Shown: positions 1-15,536, counted from the stretch's first letter. The stretch is DNA of 64,000 nt from Batillaria attramentaria (GCA_018292915.2 JACVVK020000194.1:693501-757500); one strand, 5' to 3'. Program-made: numbers and translations. The notes: a model not told the origin generated them from the sequence alone.

Positions 1-381
1 GGTGCTTCTTACACTTTGGCCGGCCAGTCATCACACGCGTTTCCAGAAAAGGGAGTTTCCCTTCCTTATCATGCACGACAGCTGCAGTCTCAGACAATCC
101 CAGGTCACAGGTCATTGGCGGATAGGTCACCCAAGGCTACCAGCATGTCAACGTGCGCAGTGTGTACCCCAGCCGATGTGTCGGTCGTTCTGTCCCTGAC
201 CCATACTCAAACCAGTGATAGCACCGGGTTCAGTGTGTTTACGTTGATATAATCTCAACATACTGGCATGCTGGAGACTTGCCCGCAGAAATCGTTCTCA
301 GGAACTGTGCTCTTGGATAGTATGACTCGTCAACGAGGAAGAGTGGGAGAGTAAAACAGAACACCACCAATCTAAATCTGA

Positions 382-606
382 AAGGATCAAAGAGTTTTTT
401 AATATCAAGATTGTCCACACTGACGAATGTCCATGTAGCACTGGATCCCAGACCCCAGAACACATCCTTCAATACTGTCCTACCCATGATGCTTTACGAC
501 GTTAAACCTGCCCAGAGGGCGCAGAGCTACAGGTGCAGCTTTGGGGTAGCCGTCATGACCTGGAGAAGACCGTGGGATTCGTCATGGCGACCGGGCTGCA
601 GAGCTG
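382..606 (+). mobile_element. LINE C-terminal fragment
   Basis: A frame with one internal stop reads HTDECPCSTGSQTPEHILQY, CPTHDALRR and DLEKTVGFVMATGLQS, which is the zinc-knuckle tail seen after reverse transcriptase in non-LTR elements. The rest of the element is absent. Flanking 1-381 and 607-1390 show no gene. Confidence 0.6.
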
Positions 607-1390
607 ACGCAACCAGTCAAATCGACCGCAGAAGAAGGAGAAGTCCCTAACAGTTGCACGTAAAAGCAAATAAACACACGAGCAACCAAACAACAACCAG
701 CAAACACCAACTGATCCATTGCGCCCAATCTTTTCTAAACGGCTCGGAGGGGAAGTGGGGCGGGTGGGGGGGGGGGGGGAGGAGGGGGTGCGTATTTCTC
801 GGATCAAAAGATCGTTGGCGCCACCAGAGACATAGGCGATTTAAATAACAAGGCAGAACTTCGCATGCATTATAAAAAAGTAACTTTCCTTGAGCGATTT
901 CTTCCCTTATTTCATTCAAATCTATGAGACCGATAAGAGTCTATGCATTGCTGTACGACAGATAAACGCGTGCTGTTTTGTGCTTTTGGGTGCACTCTGA
1001 AAGTACCACGACTTGAGCGCACAAATACAACAAAACAACTCTGACTGACCCGTAGGGCAGCTCAGTATTAGCGTAGTAGTTCACTGGGCCATCGGGGATA
1101 CAGTGGACTGAGCGTTTCGCGAGGGCGAACGTCAGTCCTTGCATCAGAGCTACGATGAGTTTGCTTTCCGAACGTATCACACCCGTTTTTCTTGTGACAC
1201 CTGTGACAAGCTCTTCATTTCGCAGAGCGTTTTGGGTGCCCCTCGTCTGGAGTGCGACAGAACCTACATACAGTGGCATGCGGGTGACACGAAGTTTAGA
1301 TAAGGGACGGTACATTTTACCTTCACTGCATCACAACAGACAACTACACATTACACTGGGGCCTACGGAACAGCAGTTAAAACCAGTATT

Positions 1391-1433
1391 ATGTTTGCAG
1401 GCGCTTTTCTCCTCTCTGCACTAGCAGTGTCAG
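1391..1433 (+). other. Copy A exon 1: signal peptide
   Basis: The 43-nt exon starts at ATG 1391 and encodes MFAGAFLLSALAVS, a hydrophobic leader, then splits a codon in phase 1 at GTAATT. The paralogue's first exon (38085-38127) has exactly the same length and phase, which fixes the start. Confidence 0.82.
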
Positions 1434-4400
1434 GTAATTTGAATGATTTTATATGAGGGTGGGTGCGAGGGTGTTTGGGAGTTTAACGTTCTTTTCCACC
1501 ACGTTTGGGTAATATCAAAGACGGGGCAGTGAGAAAAAGGCCAGCATTAATATTTGGCCCGAGCCGGGAGTCGAACTCACGACCCGAGCAGTGGAAGTCC
1601 AACATTCTTCCATTCCGCTATCCCGGCTCCCCCATTTCAAATGAAGATCATATCATAATAAAGCAGAACAATTGCATGGGCCTGACAACAATTTCTGTTT
1701 CAAACTGCACTTTTAAACACAGACATTAAAGTATGTTTGAATTTAAATTTGGAAGAATGTCTGAAAGAAGCAAGACAACAAGAACATCAAAAACAACAAA
1801 ACAAAAACACTAAGAATCAGACATGCACAAGTTTAAAACAAAGGTTTTTTGTTTTTCTTTTTTTTTTCTTTTTTTCACCACGTCATGTCTTCTCCCTGTA
1901 CCCTAACGACTCCTTCGTTACTCCTTTCCTAGCAGGAGAATATACTCAAGAAGTTTAATTTTCATTTTCCCCATCTGGAAAATAGCTGTTGAAGGACTTG
2001 GAGATCCTTGTAAAGCAGGCGCTCATCGGGAACTCAGCGACATACACCGCAGCACTGGATTCAAAACCGCCTTCCCTGAGGTGCCCCTGTGTGACGAGGA
2101 TTTAAAACCAGGATGGTACCGCTTCAACAACGAGACGGGCGGCAAAATGCCTGAACACTGCGTCGACAAAATGAGTGTAAGGGCAAAACTGAGCATGAAG
2201 CGTGGAAAATCACCAAAGAGGAACACTTTGATCAACAAATTTACGCTTTTCAAAATTTGACTGAATTGTTTCAGCGGAAGGTCTGAGGCATACATTGTTC
2301 GTATTCTTTACGAGGGAAATAGCATGCAAGTTGGGGGGGGGGGGAGGGACCTTATGTTTGAAGAATTCCTAAGCTGAGGTTTTGTGCAAATTTCAGTAAT
2401 GTTTTGGTGAAAAGTCTTAAGTGCTTGCATTCGGATAACAAGGAACCATAGCATGGCTTGCACTTGCACCCAAAGGTGTAAATGGTATGCTGAGGTGCAT
2501 TAGGTCGTGTGTAGTATAACCGTAAGATCCACCCCAAGCCAAAGTGCAACGCAGTAAGAAAATTATCCAGTCAATAACGCAAACAAATCACGAAACAAAG
2601 ATCAGAAACAAAAACAAAACGGCTAAAGCAAAGTGGCTGACTTGATTTCAGTGTGGAACTGTCGTCCCTGTGTGGCTGAATGGTACTCACCCCACGGTTG
2701 CTGACGGGATAGTGGAGAGGAAAGCATGCGCGCATTTTGACTCAGGCAACCCCCAGGGGTCATCGTGTTGCCGACACACCGTGCAGATCGGGGTCAAGAA
2801 CTGTGGCAACTTCTTCGTCTACCAGCTGCACCCCACTCCCAGCTGCCCCATGGCGTACTGTGCAGGTAACCGGCTTGGCCATTTTGTTTTACTTACATTC
2901 CAGAACGTACGCATGCGTACTCAAGGAAAGAGAGGGTGGGTGTACAAACACACCTTTCCGGGAGTCCCTGTGTGTGTGTGGGTGGGGGGGGGGGAGCCGG
3001 GGTGGTCGAATGGTAGAGCGCTGGACTTGTAATGCTCAGGTCGCGAGTTCGATCCCGGCTGGGGCCAAATATTTGTGCTGGCTTTTTCATCGTTGCCCCG
3101 TCTTTGATATCACCCTATGTGGTGGAAAACGACGTTAAACCCCCAAACACCCACCCACCCTGTGTGTGTGTGTGTGTGTGTGTGTTAGCGCAGTAAGTCC
3201 AGTCCTGTGAGAGCCTGCGTTTTATAAGCACTATTCATTATTATTATTATTTTGATTAATAAAGACATTTTTTTTGCAGTGTTCGGACACATTTGTTTAC
3301 ACGTATACACAATACAATTATTATTATTATCATTATTATGACTATGACTATTGTTAATGACATATACGAATAAAATGCAAGTTTGCAACATACCTTCGCT
3401 TGTGTTCAAGGGACAAAACCACCGTGTCCTGTGGGTCAGTGGTCACCGTCCGGTTTTCCTCCAAACTGCCAGCGTGAGTAGCTTATCATCCGGACAGCTA
3501 TAACTAGCAGAAGCAGACACACACACAGCTGCCAACAGCAGTGTGGCAACCATAGTACTGTACAACCGTCAGTGTATTGCACAAATTAGTAAGCGTCGAG
3601 GCAAGCGGGGATTTTTCTTACCTAGGTCGGCTCCTACCCAGAGCGGATGTGGTATGGGCCCAGTGGGGAGACTGTTGCCAAGCAGCCGAGACTCACCCAC
3701 CTCACGGGTGCGACTTTTTTTTTTTTTTTTTTTTTGGGGGGGGGGGGGGGCTTCTCTTTGTATGACACGTCGTATGATGTGGATGATTACACGGCCGGCA
3801 CCGCAGGTGCCGTAGTTCCTGGCCTGGTTAATGCCTGGATATGAATGACAGGAAGCGTGGAATGCGGCCCTGTCCCGCAGTCGAAAACCACACGGACCTC
3901 CATAGCATCATCATACCATCATCCTCATCTCCATCATCATGCATAATAAAAATTGCACCAGTTTCCGAGCCCTCCGTGGATTCCACCCATGACGTGGGAG
4001 GAATACCACTTGAGCTTGCGAAGAGCTACGGCAGCACTGGAAAAAAAAAATCAAACTAGGCAGTTGCGCTTGTGATGGAGCATGTACTTGCTGGATAAAA
4101 TACACTGCCGTCTGCAGGATGCAAGAGCGAAAATTCAAATTCTTCTACTCAGCGGGTGCCCGCAGCACTAGCTGACTTAGTTCTTGACATTCACGTCGCC
4201 TGAAGTCGTCTGTTGGCTCATTGCCAGCCTGTGAGACGCTGTCACTGTGCAGCTGCCTCAGTGCTGTTATCTAGACACTACTCAGATAGACACGATTGTG
4301 AGCCCACAATTATAGTAAGATGGACAGAGGTCAAATCTATTTATTTATGTTCCTCTATGTAAATCTGTATTATTAATTTTGTTCCCTTGCTCAGGGCTTC

Positions 4401-6325
4401 AATGGTCCATGAACCAAAGGGAGAAAAAGTGTATAGCATTAAGTGACGAAGTGGCAACGCCACAAGGTCACGTCTGAGGGTGTTCGGAGGCATGCTCCCT
4501 GTGCAGTTTGGTGCATTTTGGCATGATTTTAAGTGCTTCAGATGAGGAGAGAGAGAGAGCAAAGGGTGTTTCGTAGAAAACAGATAGGCGCTATATAAAC
4601 TGTATTCATTATTATTATCATTTCAAGTGCTTCTAATGAGGAAACACACCTTTTCAGGGGAGGAAAAGTGCTAGCTGAAGGTGGAAATCCGCCAAAAGGT
4701 GGAAGATTTTAACCCTGCTTGCTCTCACAATAAAAGCACCTTAAACAAGCGTTTGTGTGTTTTTTTTTCTGTTTTTTTTCATCTCCTTATCAGCGGCATA
4801 TCCAATGATTACAACGCCACCTGATCTGAAAGGACCAATCGTCAACGGGAAGACATTTCATTTCTCTTGCGAGATCCACTTCTCCAACCAGGGGCCCTCC
4901 CAACCAGCTTTTGAGGTCACGTGGACGTTTGATGGCAACGACACAAGTAGCATCCCGTCCACAACATTGAGAGGCGCTGACAGGGTTGCCATTCTTGATG
5001 GATATTTGTTAAGAGGCCATCTCGGGAAACACGTAAGGATATGTAAATCCGTAGGACGACCGAGAAATAGGCCTGTTGATACAAAATGCGCAAAATTGTG
5101 GGAATACTGACTATTGTAGGCTATCGTCACAGGCTATCGACACATAAGGCTCTCGACACATAGGGCTATTGACACATAAAGCTATCGTCACATAAGGCTA
5201 TTGACAAATAAGGATATGACCCATAGAGCTACCGATACATAAAGCTATCGACACATAGGGCTATTGACACATAGGGCTATCGATACACAGGGCTATCGAT
5301 ACATAAGGATATTGACACATCGGTACGTATGACTATAAAGATGCCCCCTAGAGAGAGATACAAATCTAGTCAAGGACTAATGATCCTGTTTATTTGCCTT
5401 TTCGTGGGTTGGAGATTACATTTTCATTAGAAATATGCCCTGGGCCTACATATTACAATGGGATATAAATCTGTCTCATTATATGCATCAACAGGTTGGA
5501 TGCAAGGTCCGGTCTTTCTTTGACACGATGCCGGGCAGAACCAGTCCTTGGCTTGAGAGCAACACGTACTGGGCTGGCATAAGGGTAAGCTTTTCGAACA
5601 TCTGTAAGGTTAAGGGGAGTGTGAAATTCAAGTTTCCCTTGAAATTCAAGTTTGTGGGAGATTATTATTATTATTATTATCATCATCAATAGATTATTAT
5701 TATTATTATTATTATTGTCATTTACCTACTCGTCAACTGGAACTCTCATAGGGCAGTTCACACGTCGTTTCCTGTTTGGTTGTACCAGCGAGTTTGTCTT
5801 TATATAAAAACTTGTAGAAGAAGCCATATAGCGCCCAGTGATGTCAGTATGTCGGTCTCAAACACCCACCCTCTTACCCAATATTTCGGCGTTCTGTAAT
5901 CCTTCTAATTCAGGTCAAGTGCTCAGGGGTGAGTATAGGATAGCTTGTTTCAAACTTTTTCTATGTAAGTGAAAGTAAACGAACCAAACTGTTTCGAAAG
6001 TCCGCACTACTGAATCAGTATTATCTGTCTCCCTTCAAACTGACAACCAACCACACGTGCATAGTTGGTCTTTTGGTTTCAGTGGGGTTCTGTGTAAGTC
6101 TGTTCATGCATAGACAATTCAGGCTGGGGGACTTCCCGCCGCTAACTACACATCCTCGTTTGATTTGATTTAAACAGACCGAGCCTTCCCATATGACAAT
6201 CAGCCAATCTATGGAGGAGCGCAATGTCACGCTGACCTCCACGCTGCCCGTGCTTTGTGACCATGACCTTCAGTGCTGTATCATGATCAAACTTGATATC
6301 GACGGTCCACAGAGTAAGGGGGGGG

Positions 6326-6364
<39 letters not shown>

Positions 6365-6463
6365 TTTCGGGGATAAGAGATAAGGTACAATTTCCTGTCG
6401 TTACAAAAGTTGCCCCCACGAAGCTGATAAAAACAAATGTTTCAAACACACACACAACCGTCG

Positions 6464-6495
<32 letters not shown>

Positions 6496-9400
6496 CACTC
6501 AGTTACCCGTGTCGGTTCTTGACAAAGAAAAGTCTGATTCTAAGCCTGTGCGCGTAATTTATTTTCCAAATCAGAAACGCCAATAGACACAATAGAGAGA
6601 GATAGCAGGCGTTCGTCGGCTAACATTCTTCGTCGTTTCATGACGTGATTAGGAGCCGAAGACGCGCGCACAAATCTGTAGCATAGCAGCGGCCTTCGTC
6701 GGCGGTACGCGTTCGCGACAGAGTGGTGTCCATTCACTCGATCTGTATGAGTCATTGTTTTTTCAATAAATTGTTTGTACTCGTGCATGCTATCAAGTGT
6801 CTTCTACATCAACACATTAGTGTTTATCAACCGGAAGCAAAAGTAAGAGCACACTGAATCGAATACTTTTTGTACCTATCCTGCAAAAAAAATTCCCGAC
6901 ATTTCACAGGTTGACGAAAGACAAGGGAGGTCACTTGTGCGATGTTTACCATCATGGTAGATCAAACTTGCCAAAAACGGTACCCATTTCACAGGCCAAA
7001 ATGTACAAGCGCCGTACCGTTACCGATGCGAAAGATCATATCGGTCAATAAATATGATGTTCAAAACAAAGTAAAACTCAGTTTAAACCTTCAAACCTCT
7101 AAGAAAAGACAAGAAATAGCGAACGAACTCATCTTCGGATTTCAGCCTGTTTTTACGACGAAGATACGGATGCTCGTCGGCTCTTCAATATGCGCGCATG
7201 CGCAGTCGGCGAAAATTGTGGGGAATCCCGACGAAGGTTGGCCGACGAACGCTTGCTATCTCTCTCTAATACTTAAACATCTTCGTTCCTAGCTTCACCA
7301 TGCAGCATTTCTGAACGGTAACAATTTGTAACACCCAACGTAGATAAGGTGGTGACCCCTCACCAATGCAAGCACATGTTGTGCACGGAAGACTGGGGCA
7401 GGGCGACCCCTGGGGCAGCGTCTCTGACAGTCCCCCTGGTGGCCAGCAAGGACCAGGTTCAAGACGGGGCGTCACACCTTCTGCTCAGCTTCGAAAAATT
7501 AATCGGTGCAGGTGGCGGACTCTACCAAGAAGTGTTCAGCGGCTACCAGCTAGATTCTGTACAGGTATGTAACTATGCTGCTCAACTTCTGCTTCGATTT
7601 CATGTAGGATTTTCAATGCTCACGCCATGAGTTCGAATCCTGACTAAGAGCCAATATTTGTGCTGGCCTTTTCCTCGTTGTCCCGTCTTTGATATCACAA
7701 ATGTGGTGGAAAAGGACATTAAACCCCAAACAACCCATCCACCGTGCGTGTAGGCTGCTGGTAAGAGGTGTTTTGTGCAACGGCGTCACATAGAAGTTTT
7801 CCCTTTTAGCAGTATAGCTTTCTTTGTACTTATCCATTTTACCGTTAACTGTGAAGACCCCCAACCCGACCACTTCCAGCACTATATGATAAGACTGGTT
7901 AAAAAAGAAAAAGCCACTGCACACCAGTAAGAGCCACTGCAAGCCATTATTACACAAGGCCATAGAGCGCTGCAGATTGCATAATAATGGCTTGAAGTGG
8001 CGTCTAGTGATAATTATGAAGATTTTACTAAAGTAAAAATGCGAATTTTGCATGGGCTTAAAGAGGTTATCTTTACAGGTTGAAGTGGAGAAAGACCCTG
8101 CAGAGTCGTGTACGCTTGTAACAGACCCACACATCACTTCTATCGACACTGACCGGTAATGTTTATCTCATCCACGTGTCTTGAGAATTTTAAGCCTCTA
8201 TGTTAGTAGCGCCGCTGAGGTGCTTATGACTGCTTAGATCTAGAGTGAGTGAGTGAGTGAGCTTTTAGTGCTTAAAGCAGCGCAAGCCATAAAGGCTAAT
8301 TCGCGGCTGAGTGTGCCTGCACTACTTGAAAAAAAACAAAACAAAAAAACCAACAACACAAAAATACAACGTGGGACAAAGGATGCAAACTGGTCTACGA
8401 GGCAATATAAACCTAGGACGTGCAGGAGACGCTGCACCTTCATGCTAATTTATCGAACTCCCGGTTACAAAAAAGCGAACAAAATAAATAACAATGACAA
8501 CTGGGTAAAACAAAGAAAAATACTAAGCGCATAAACAGCAAATATTGCAACTTATTATTTGCTGGGCGCAATAAACCAGCTCGCACCATGTGCCCAACAT
8601 CACTTATTCCTAACCACTGGTAGTGCAGACGTGAGTGAGGGGTTAAAAAGAAGAAATATAGATGAAAGGGCCGAACTTAGAAATCAGCTGAGAGGAAGGA
8701 CAGAGCGGCTAAATTCAGGAGGTTTTAAAGAGAAAGAGACAGCCGAATGGGCTGGTGAGGGATAGACAGAGAGGTAGGAAAGAAAATTTCTTAATTGCCA
8801 ATGAAGACAACATGCCTGGGATGCAGTTGGAGAATAGACCGCTCCAGCACGGAACCTTCCCGCCGTGAGGCGGTTTGGGAAAACAACGCACCAGAGAGGG
8901 ATGCGTTGTGAAGGTCTTCATTTGATCATCACAACCGTTTTCGTAACTTTGCGGCTTCTAATATTAGAGAAATGTGACCCCCATGAAGCCTGTATTCCGT
9001 TCCTGATATACTGAGACTCTACAAATCTGATGAAAATAGCTACCATTCAGCGCCGTCTAGCTGGTCTTCAGTCTGCAACCAAATAACGTCGTCTGCTCAG
9101 TACGCGGTACGTTTCTATGTACGTAGAACAACGAACACGCCAAACAGAGTCACCACAATGGTTTCAGACACTATACTGTGTCCTAGTTAGTGATTGATTC
9201 TTATGCATTTGATGAAACGTTTTCCACAGCGATTGTGTATGTCTGGCAAATGTTTTGGGGTGGGTGGGTGGGTGTTGGGGGGGGGGGGGGGGTTAACGTC
9301 CTTTTCCACACATACGGGTGATATCAAAGACGGGGCAACGATGAAAAAGCCAGCACAAGTATTTGGCTCCAGCCGGGATACGAACTCACGACCCGAGCAT

Positions 9401-12400
9401 TAGAAGTCCAACGCTCTACCATTCGGCCACCCCGGCTCCCCGGCAAACGTATTGAGACTTCACATGTTGATATAGTCATACTTTCATCAGTTCAGTTCAA
9501 TTCAAAACACTTCGTGGTATGTTGTGCTTTGCTCTGTTCGTTACAAAGAGACACATTTCACAGATCTTGTCGTAAACGCGACCACTGTAAACTGTTTCAG
9601 AACTTTTAACCTGTATCGGGTCGGCGACTACACAGCTTACCACAGTCCCTCCAGGCATTTCGAGGTATAGGCTTTACAATTCACACTTCATTCTTATACT
9701 GTGAAATCATACTGGTCACCTAAACCAATGGGAAATGTTTCCAAATAAAACGCTCACGCATACCATACACAAAAACTCTTTTCCTAAATTCGAAGATCCG
9801 TTAATTTACTCAGCTTGACGTAGATTATTTTCGAAAATCCTTCGTAAAACTTTCATATGTACTGGTCTTTATACACCCGCGACACTAAAGAGATGTGAAA
9901 ATACTTCTTGTTTGTTTCTTCTTTTTTCTTGTCCTGTTTTGGAAAAGACCAAAACGGTAAAATTTGAATTTGGTTGCTTCAGGTGCAGATTCGCACATGG
10001 CCGTGCAACGGCGGACGTGTCACGTGTATATGCGGCGTGGCCATACGAGAAAAGAATGATCTGATCAGGATCCACGGCTGTGACCGAGCCTACTATTCAC
10101 GGTCGATTGGATCACCTGATATTGAGGTGCCCAGACCTCTCAGAGAGGGCACCACCGTCATGCAGTCTACCGACGGGCACGAAATTAGTGTAAGCTGAGA
10201 TCATCATCTCTAAATGCTGATATCACCATCTCTAAATGCCGATATCATCATCTCTAAATGCCGATATTACTATCTCTAAATGCCGATATCAATATCTCTA
10301 AACGCCGAAATCGTCATCTCTAAATGCCAATACCATCATCTGTGAACACCAACATTACTCTTTAAAACGCCGACATCATCATCTCTAAATGCCAATATCA
10401 TTACCTCTAAATGCCGATATTACCAAAGACCTTGGAATCAGAAATATGTTTCCAAGATCTTTGATATTACTCTCTAAATGCCGACATCAGTTTTGTCATG
10501 TACTACACCAGACCAGACCATACCATTTCCTATACCTTAGCCTGCCGTATACCATAAACTACTCTCCCCTTTCGTACCCTGTACCTTACTTACGTTACTC
10601 TACCTTACCCTACCATGCCGTGCCGTATCCACAAAGAACAGCCACGCCATACACATACGTACCATACAACTGTGTCTTTGGGTGTAAAATGACTATGTTC
10701 CTGCTGACTTGCAGATCAGCCAAATCCAGAATTCAGCTTGCTCTTGCGAATTCTACAAACGTTGCGTCAGTGTCACCAAATACGTTCAAACAATAAGTAT
10801 TAGCGTATTTTTAAAGACGACATACTGTCACTGCGAGACAGTCGAATGTGCTTTACTTGTATCTGAAAACAAACAAACAAACAAACAAACAAACAAACAA
10901 ACAATCCTTCACTTATGATTTCAGGTTTCTCTTCCCTCGGGTAGCGAAGTGACTGTGAAAGCCTTCAGTAACTACGGCGGGCATTTCAACGTGCACCTCG
11001 TCATTCCCAGCGTAGACAAGGGGAAAGGTCAAGGCCTCTGTGGCACCTTCGATGGGGACAGGACGAACGATTTCACGCACCGTGACGGAACAGTGGACAG
11101 CCAGTGTAGTTCGTATTGTACCCCTCAAGCCTTCACCGAATCTTGGAAGTGGGTTTGGGTCATTTGCCTCTTTTCCGTATCAGTAGTGACACTCGAATGA
11201 TCAATCTTCATTGTTGGGGGGGGGGGGGGGGGGGGGGGGGCAATAATAATAATAACAATAATAATAATGAGTATTGTATAGGCGCTTTACCCAACTTCAT
11301 GAATCGGCTCTAAGCGCCGCGAACTGAACCCCTACACGCATGCTCACGTGAATCACTCGCATTCTCTCACACGATGGACATAAACACATTACAATCACGT
11401 GATGCGAAGGGTCAGCTCAGCTATCTAAATTTCGGAATTTAGAATTGCATTTATTTTTCAAATTTGGTTGGCTGAACATTTCCAAAGCGGAGGAAGCCGG
11501 AGTACCCGGAGAAAACCCCCGACGATCGGCCCGAATGAACGGACAATATGCACATAGTTCTACCGGCCGTCATTTTGTAGAAAGCCCTAAGCCTCATGAT
11601 TTGATAACGACACAAAAGCGCTTTCTCCATTTGACATCGGAGCGATTCACGTCCATGACGTCATTTTATGGGAAAAGGGGCGATTTCAATAAAAAAGAGA
11701 CTGACGTAATGGTCTGTATTCTCAGATGACGTCAATGGACTTACTGCTTTCTTTCCACGTTTCAAACTGCATGTGCCTCCCTCTTTGCAGTGTCTGACAA
11801 GGTTTTCCAGACCATGCCATGTGTTGTACTCATTAATCCACGGCACGCGATTGGCTGAATTCTGGGGGTTCGCCCCTTTTGTTTGACAAGAGTGGAGCCG
11901 TTTATTATCCATTCCGTAGCGTATGAGGATAAAGTGCAGACAAACGCTCCTTAAGAAATTGAGTGTCAGTGTCATCTAGTTTTAAACATTTCCCAGAAAC
12001 GGTCACTCTACGAGTCTGTTCCGAATGGTCCCCCCTGCGGTCGACGAGGAATACACGACCAAGTACTGCCAATGTCAGAACGGAACCTTACAGATTAACT
12101 GCACTGCTCGCGGCCACATCAACAACCCCGCACCGGTATGTCCCAGTGCTCCATCAACCTGTACACGGGGGTAAGACAAGACGGCGAGGAGTTTCGAGGG
12201 TGCCACCACGGTTCAAACATTTTAAGACTGAGAAAACTTTAATATCTAACATGGTGAAAGTTGTCTCCGATACTTCTTGAAGGAATGTAACAGTATTATC
12301 AACAAGAACATTCATTCATTTTAACCCCATGCAGCCTAAATCACATCTTAATTTTAGTTTAGCTGATGACGTATTATTGAACGGTTGCACTAAACTGAAG

Positions 12401-14951
12401 TTTTCCTTTTACCAACAATTCCAGTGCCCCACATGCATAGCCCGACCATTTCCGGAATGGAATGGCACTTGGGAATGGACAACGAACGGACGCCGGTCTC
12501 TCGACGATGAAGGTGCTGTGTACGCGGATACTGATGAAATTGCCACGACCTTTGACCCCGACGACTACACGGGTAAGGACCCCTAGCCCAAACTTTGAGA
12601 GAACCGTGGTAGCATGGGGAAAACTCCCCGCCGTCTCGGCTGCTACCCCCGACGTTGTAAACGTCCCCAGTTTGTGAACGCAACCTTATTACATCATGTG
12701 ATATTTTCCCCTTCTCGGCAAAGATTTTGTCTTGCACACATCGATCTGACCCACTCTTAGTACAGAAAACCCCCCAACCAAAAACAACAAATGCGCCATC
12801 TTGGCTCACACCTGTGGTCTTGCGCCCCGCCTCAGATTCTGTGCGTATCCTTGTAATCACTGACCAGTGACCCTTTTTCCTCTTCCTTGCAAAGATCTTT
12901 ACCTAGACACGCCTACGGGGCGGTCGGTGGTCTAGTGGTTAAGAGACCTGTCATCAATGCGAGAGGTCAGGAGTTCGAGTCCCACTCGGGGCAAAGAATT
13001 TTTCCTTCTCGTATGTGGCACCGTTCATTCGGGCCGATCGTCGGGGGTTCTCTCCGGGTACTCCGGCTTCCTCCCCCTCTGCTTTGGAAATGTTCAGCCC
13101 ACCAAATTTAAAAAATAAATGCAATTCTAAATTCCGAAATATAAATAGCTGAGCTGACCCTTCGCACCACGTGATTGTAATGTGTTTATGTCCGGTGTGT
13201 GAGAGAATGTGTGTGATTCACGTGAGCGTGCGTGTTGGGTTCAGTTCGCGGCGCTTTGAGCCGATTCATGGAATTGGGTAAAGCGCCTATATAATACTCA
13301 TTATTATTATATTATTTTTATTATTACTTGTCCCACACCTCGCAGTGTGAAAAAACAAACCAAAACAAAACACTTAACGTCATCTTGCACCCCCCCCCCT
13401 CCTCCCCATGGTCTTGTAAACGTCCGAAGTTGTAACATCGCATTTGGACAGGGAATCCCGTTCGAAGAACCTGGGCAGTTGGCTGGAAGTAAAGTGAACA
13501 CAGAAGAAACGGGCCAAATCTTTCTACAATAAAAACAGGCATTATATCATCCGACTTGGTCCTGCCTTCGGCACAGTGAGCTGGCCAGCAGAAACATCAG
13601 GAAACAAAGCAAATTTTTGAAAAAGTGAACAGATCAGAGCTCTTCATAAGGGCACAATACTTATCTTTCATCTTGGAGGAAGAATCATACTGCGAAGCGT
13701 TCAAAAAACTTTGCATGGCTATACTACAGGCAAAATTTTTATGCAAAATTTAGCGGCAGGCGAGAGAAGACGCTACCCAGTCATTGTGTCTCAGTTCACG
13801 TGCCCTCTGGCAGGGGAGACGACTACCGGTAACCGCTTAGTAGATCGTCTGCTGCACATGATCGCCAGTGTGTTGAGTGAGGAGGTGAGAGTCCTTACGC
13901 AAAATTAATTATTTACAATAATTTCCATTTCGCCCTTGCAAAGCTTTTGTCCCGGCCACACCTAGCTGGCCCACACCTAGCGGTATCACTGAATGGCAGG
14001 CGGAGGCCAGGTGTCGCCAAGCTCTGCAGGGGTCGCAACTCTGGTCACACTGCCATGGACAGACCGAACACACTGGCAACACCATCGACAACTGCAAGGA
14101 AGATATACTGGTGAGTTTTTACCCATGAATACTGTAAAAGCAAAATTGTATTGCTGTTCTGCAGTCCAGGAAAAAGGCCCAGCTAAGGATCAGGATGAGG
14201 ACCAAAAAAAAATATTATTGTCTCGTTACTTGAGAACTGGGTTTCTTGGGGTACCGTTGCCAATAAATAAATAAGGAAATAAAGGAATTTGTACAAACAC
14301 AGCATTCAGTTGAAGAACAAACCCTTTTTACAAGATTCTCTCAATATGACAAACATATTACCGGTGAGTCTTAAGATTCAAATTCAAAAATACGTTACTG
14401 TCCATTAAATAAAATGGAAAATCGTCCTTGGACTCACAGCTCGAAACAAAATCAGAATGAAAAATGAAGATTCTAAGCCAATATAAACAACATGAAATTG
14501 GTTTGGTGTGTGCAATAACAGCAAATCCGTCTCACATTGCTATGTAAAAGTGCCGTATGAGTACTTTGAGAGGAAAGTGTGTGCGTGTGTGTGTACTCTC
14601 GGTATGTACATATAGTTTGGAGACAGCTATGATTCGCTGGAGTCCCTGGTCGATTCGTTCACGAGCGACTGCCAGGCGGAACTTGCCAAAGACCCTGACA
14701 ACTACGTCACAAATGCTGAAGGAGAAACGGTCATGAAACCGGAAATATCAACGGACGTCTGCAGCACAACTTGTCTCCAGCACGGTCGTTGTCAAAGAGG
14801 GCTTTGCTTATGCAGCGCCGGCTACACTGGCGACACCTGTCAGCTGGTTGCGGGGCAAGGTCCACAACTCTTGAGAATCAGAGGGTGATTGTGCTCCTTG
14901 TTTACAACGCTTTGCGAGACCAACACCACTACAACAACAACAACAACAACA

Positions 14952-14982
<31 letters not shown>

Positions 14983-15446
14983 CAGCTACTACTACTACTA
15001 CTACTACTGAGGATTTATGTAGTACAGTGTACTCATTGAAAAATCTTCTTTGCACCCCAAACACGGCGAGTTTTGAAAAGCACTACAGTTACTGCAAACA
15101 CCACAACCGCTGAACTTTGAAATTTGAACCACAGCCTCGTTCTGATGATTATCTGTTCCCTGAAACCTTGAAAACTCGGTACAGTATGGGAGAATCTTAC
15201 ATGTAGCTTGCACAGGACAAAAGTAATGCAGTTGTCCCGTATTGTCATATCTGCCTACGCATCGAGCCTAATTTGTGAAACTTCCTAATTCATGAAACAG
15301 CCAGCGGCCTTGCCAAATTTCATGGACTAGGCAGCTCATTGTCTAAAGAGTAAAATGATTTTGAAAAGTTGCCTGTTTCATACATTACGCAGCCTGTTTT
15401 AGGCAGATTATATCATTTTCATTCATTTGTGCTTGGTCTCGTTTAA

Positions 15447-15536
<90 letters not shown>

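Larger units (their letters stand above)
8079..11148 (+). other. Copy A exons 9-12: VWD domain
   Basis: Exons 8079-8155, 9601-9664, 9983-10189 and 10925-11148 encode residues about 400-590. They hold SCTLVTDPHITSID at the start, VQIRTWPC and CICGVAIRE in the middle, and GLCGTFDGDRTNDF at the end: the opening strand, central cysteines and GLCG-type closing motif of a VWD domain. The classical GDPH autocleavage tetrapeptide is not intact (TDPH here). The domain is known for disulfide-rich extracellular assembly. Confidence 0.82.

Noticed and set aside
11220..11242. Long G run as a regulatory G-quadruplex
   Set aside because: Homopolymer G runs occur next to many SINE tails here (for example 9279, 16204, 38722) and look like repeat slippage rather than a conserved site.
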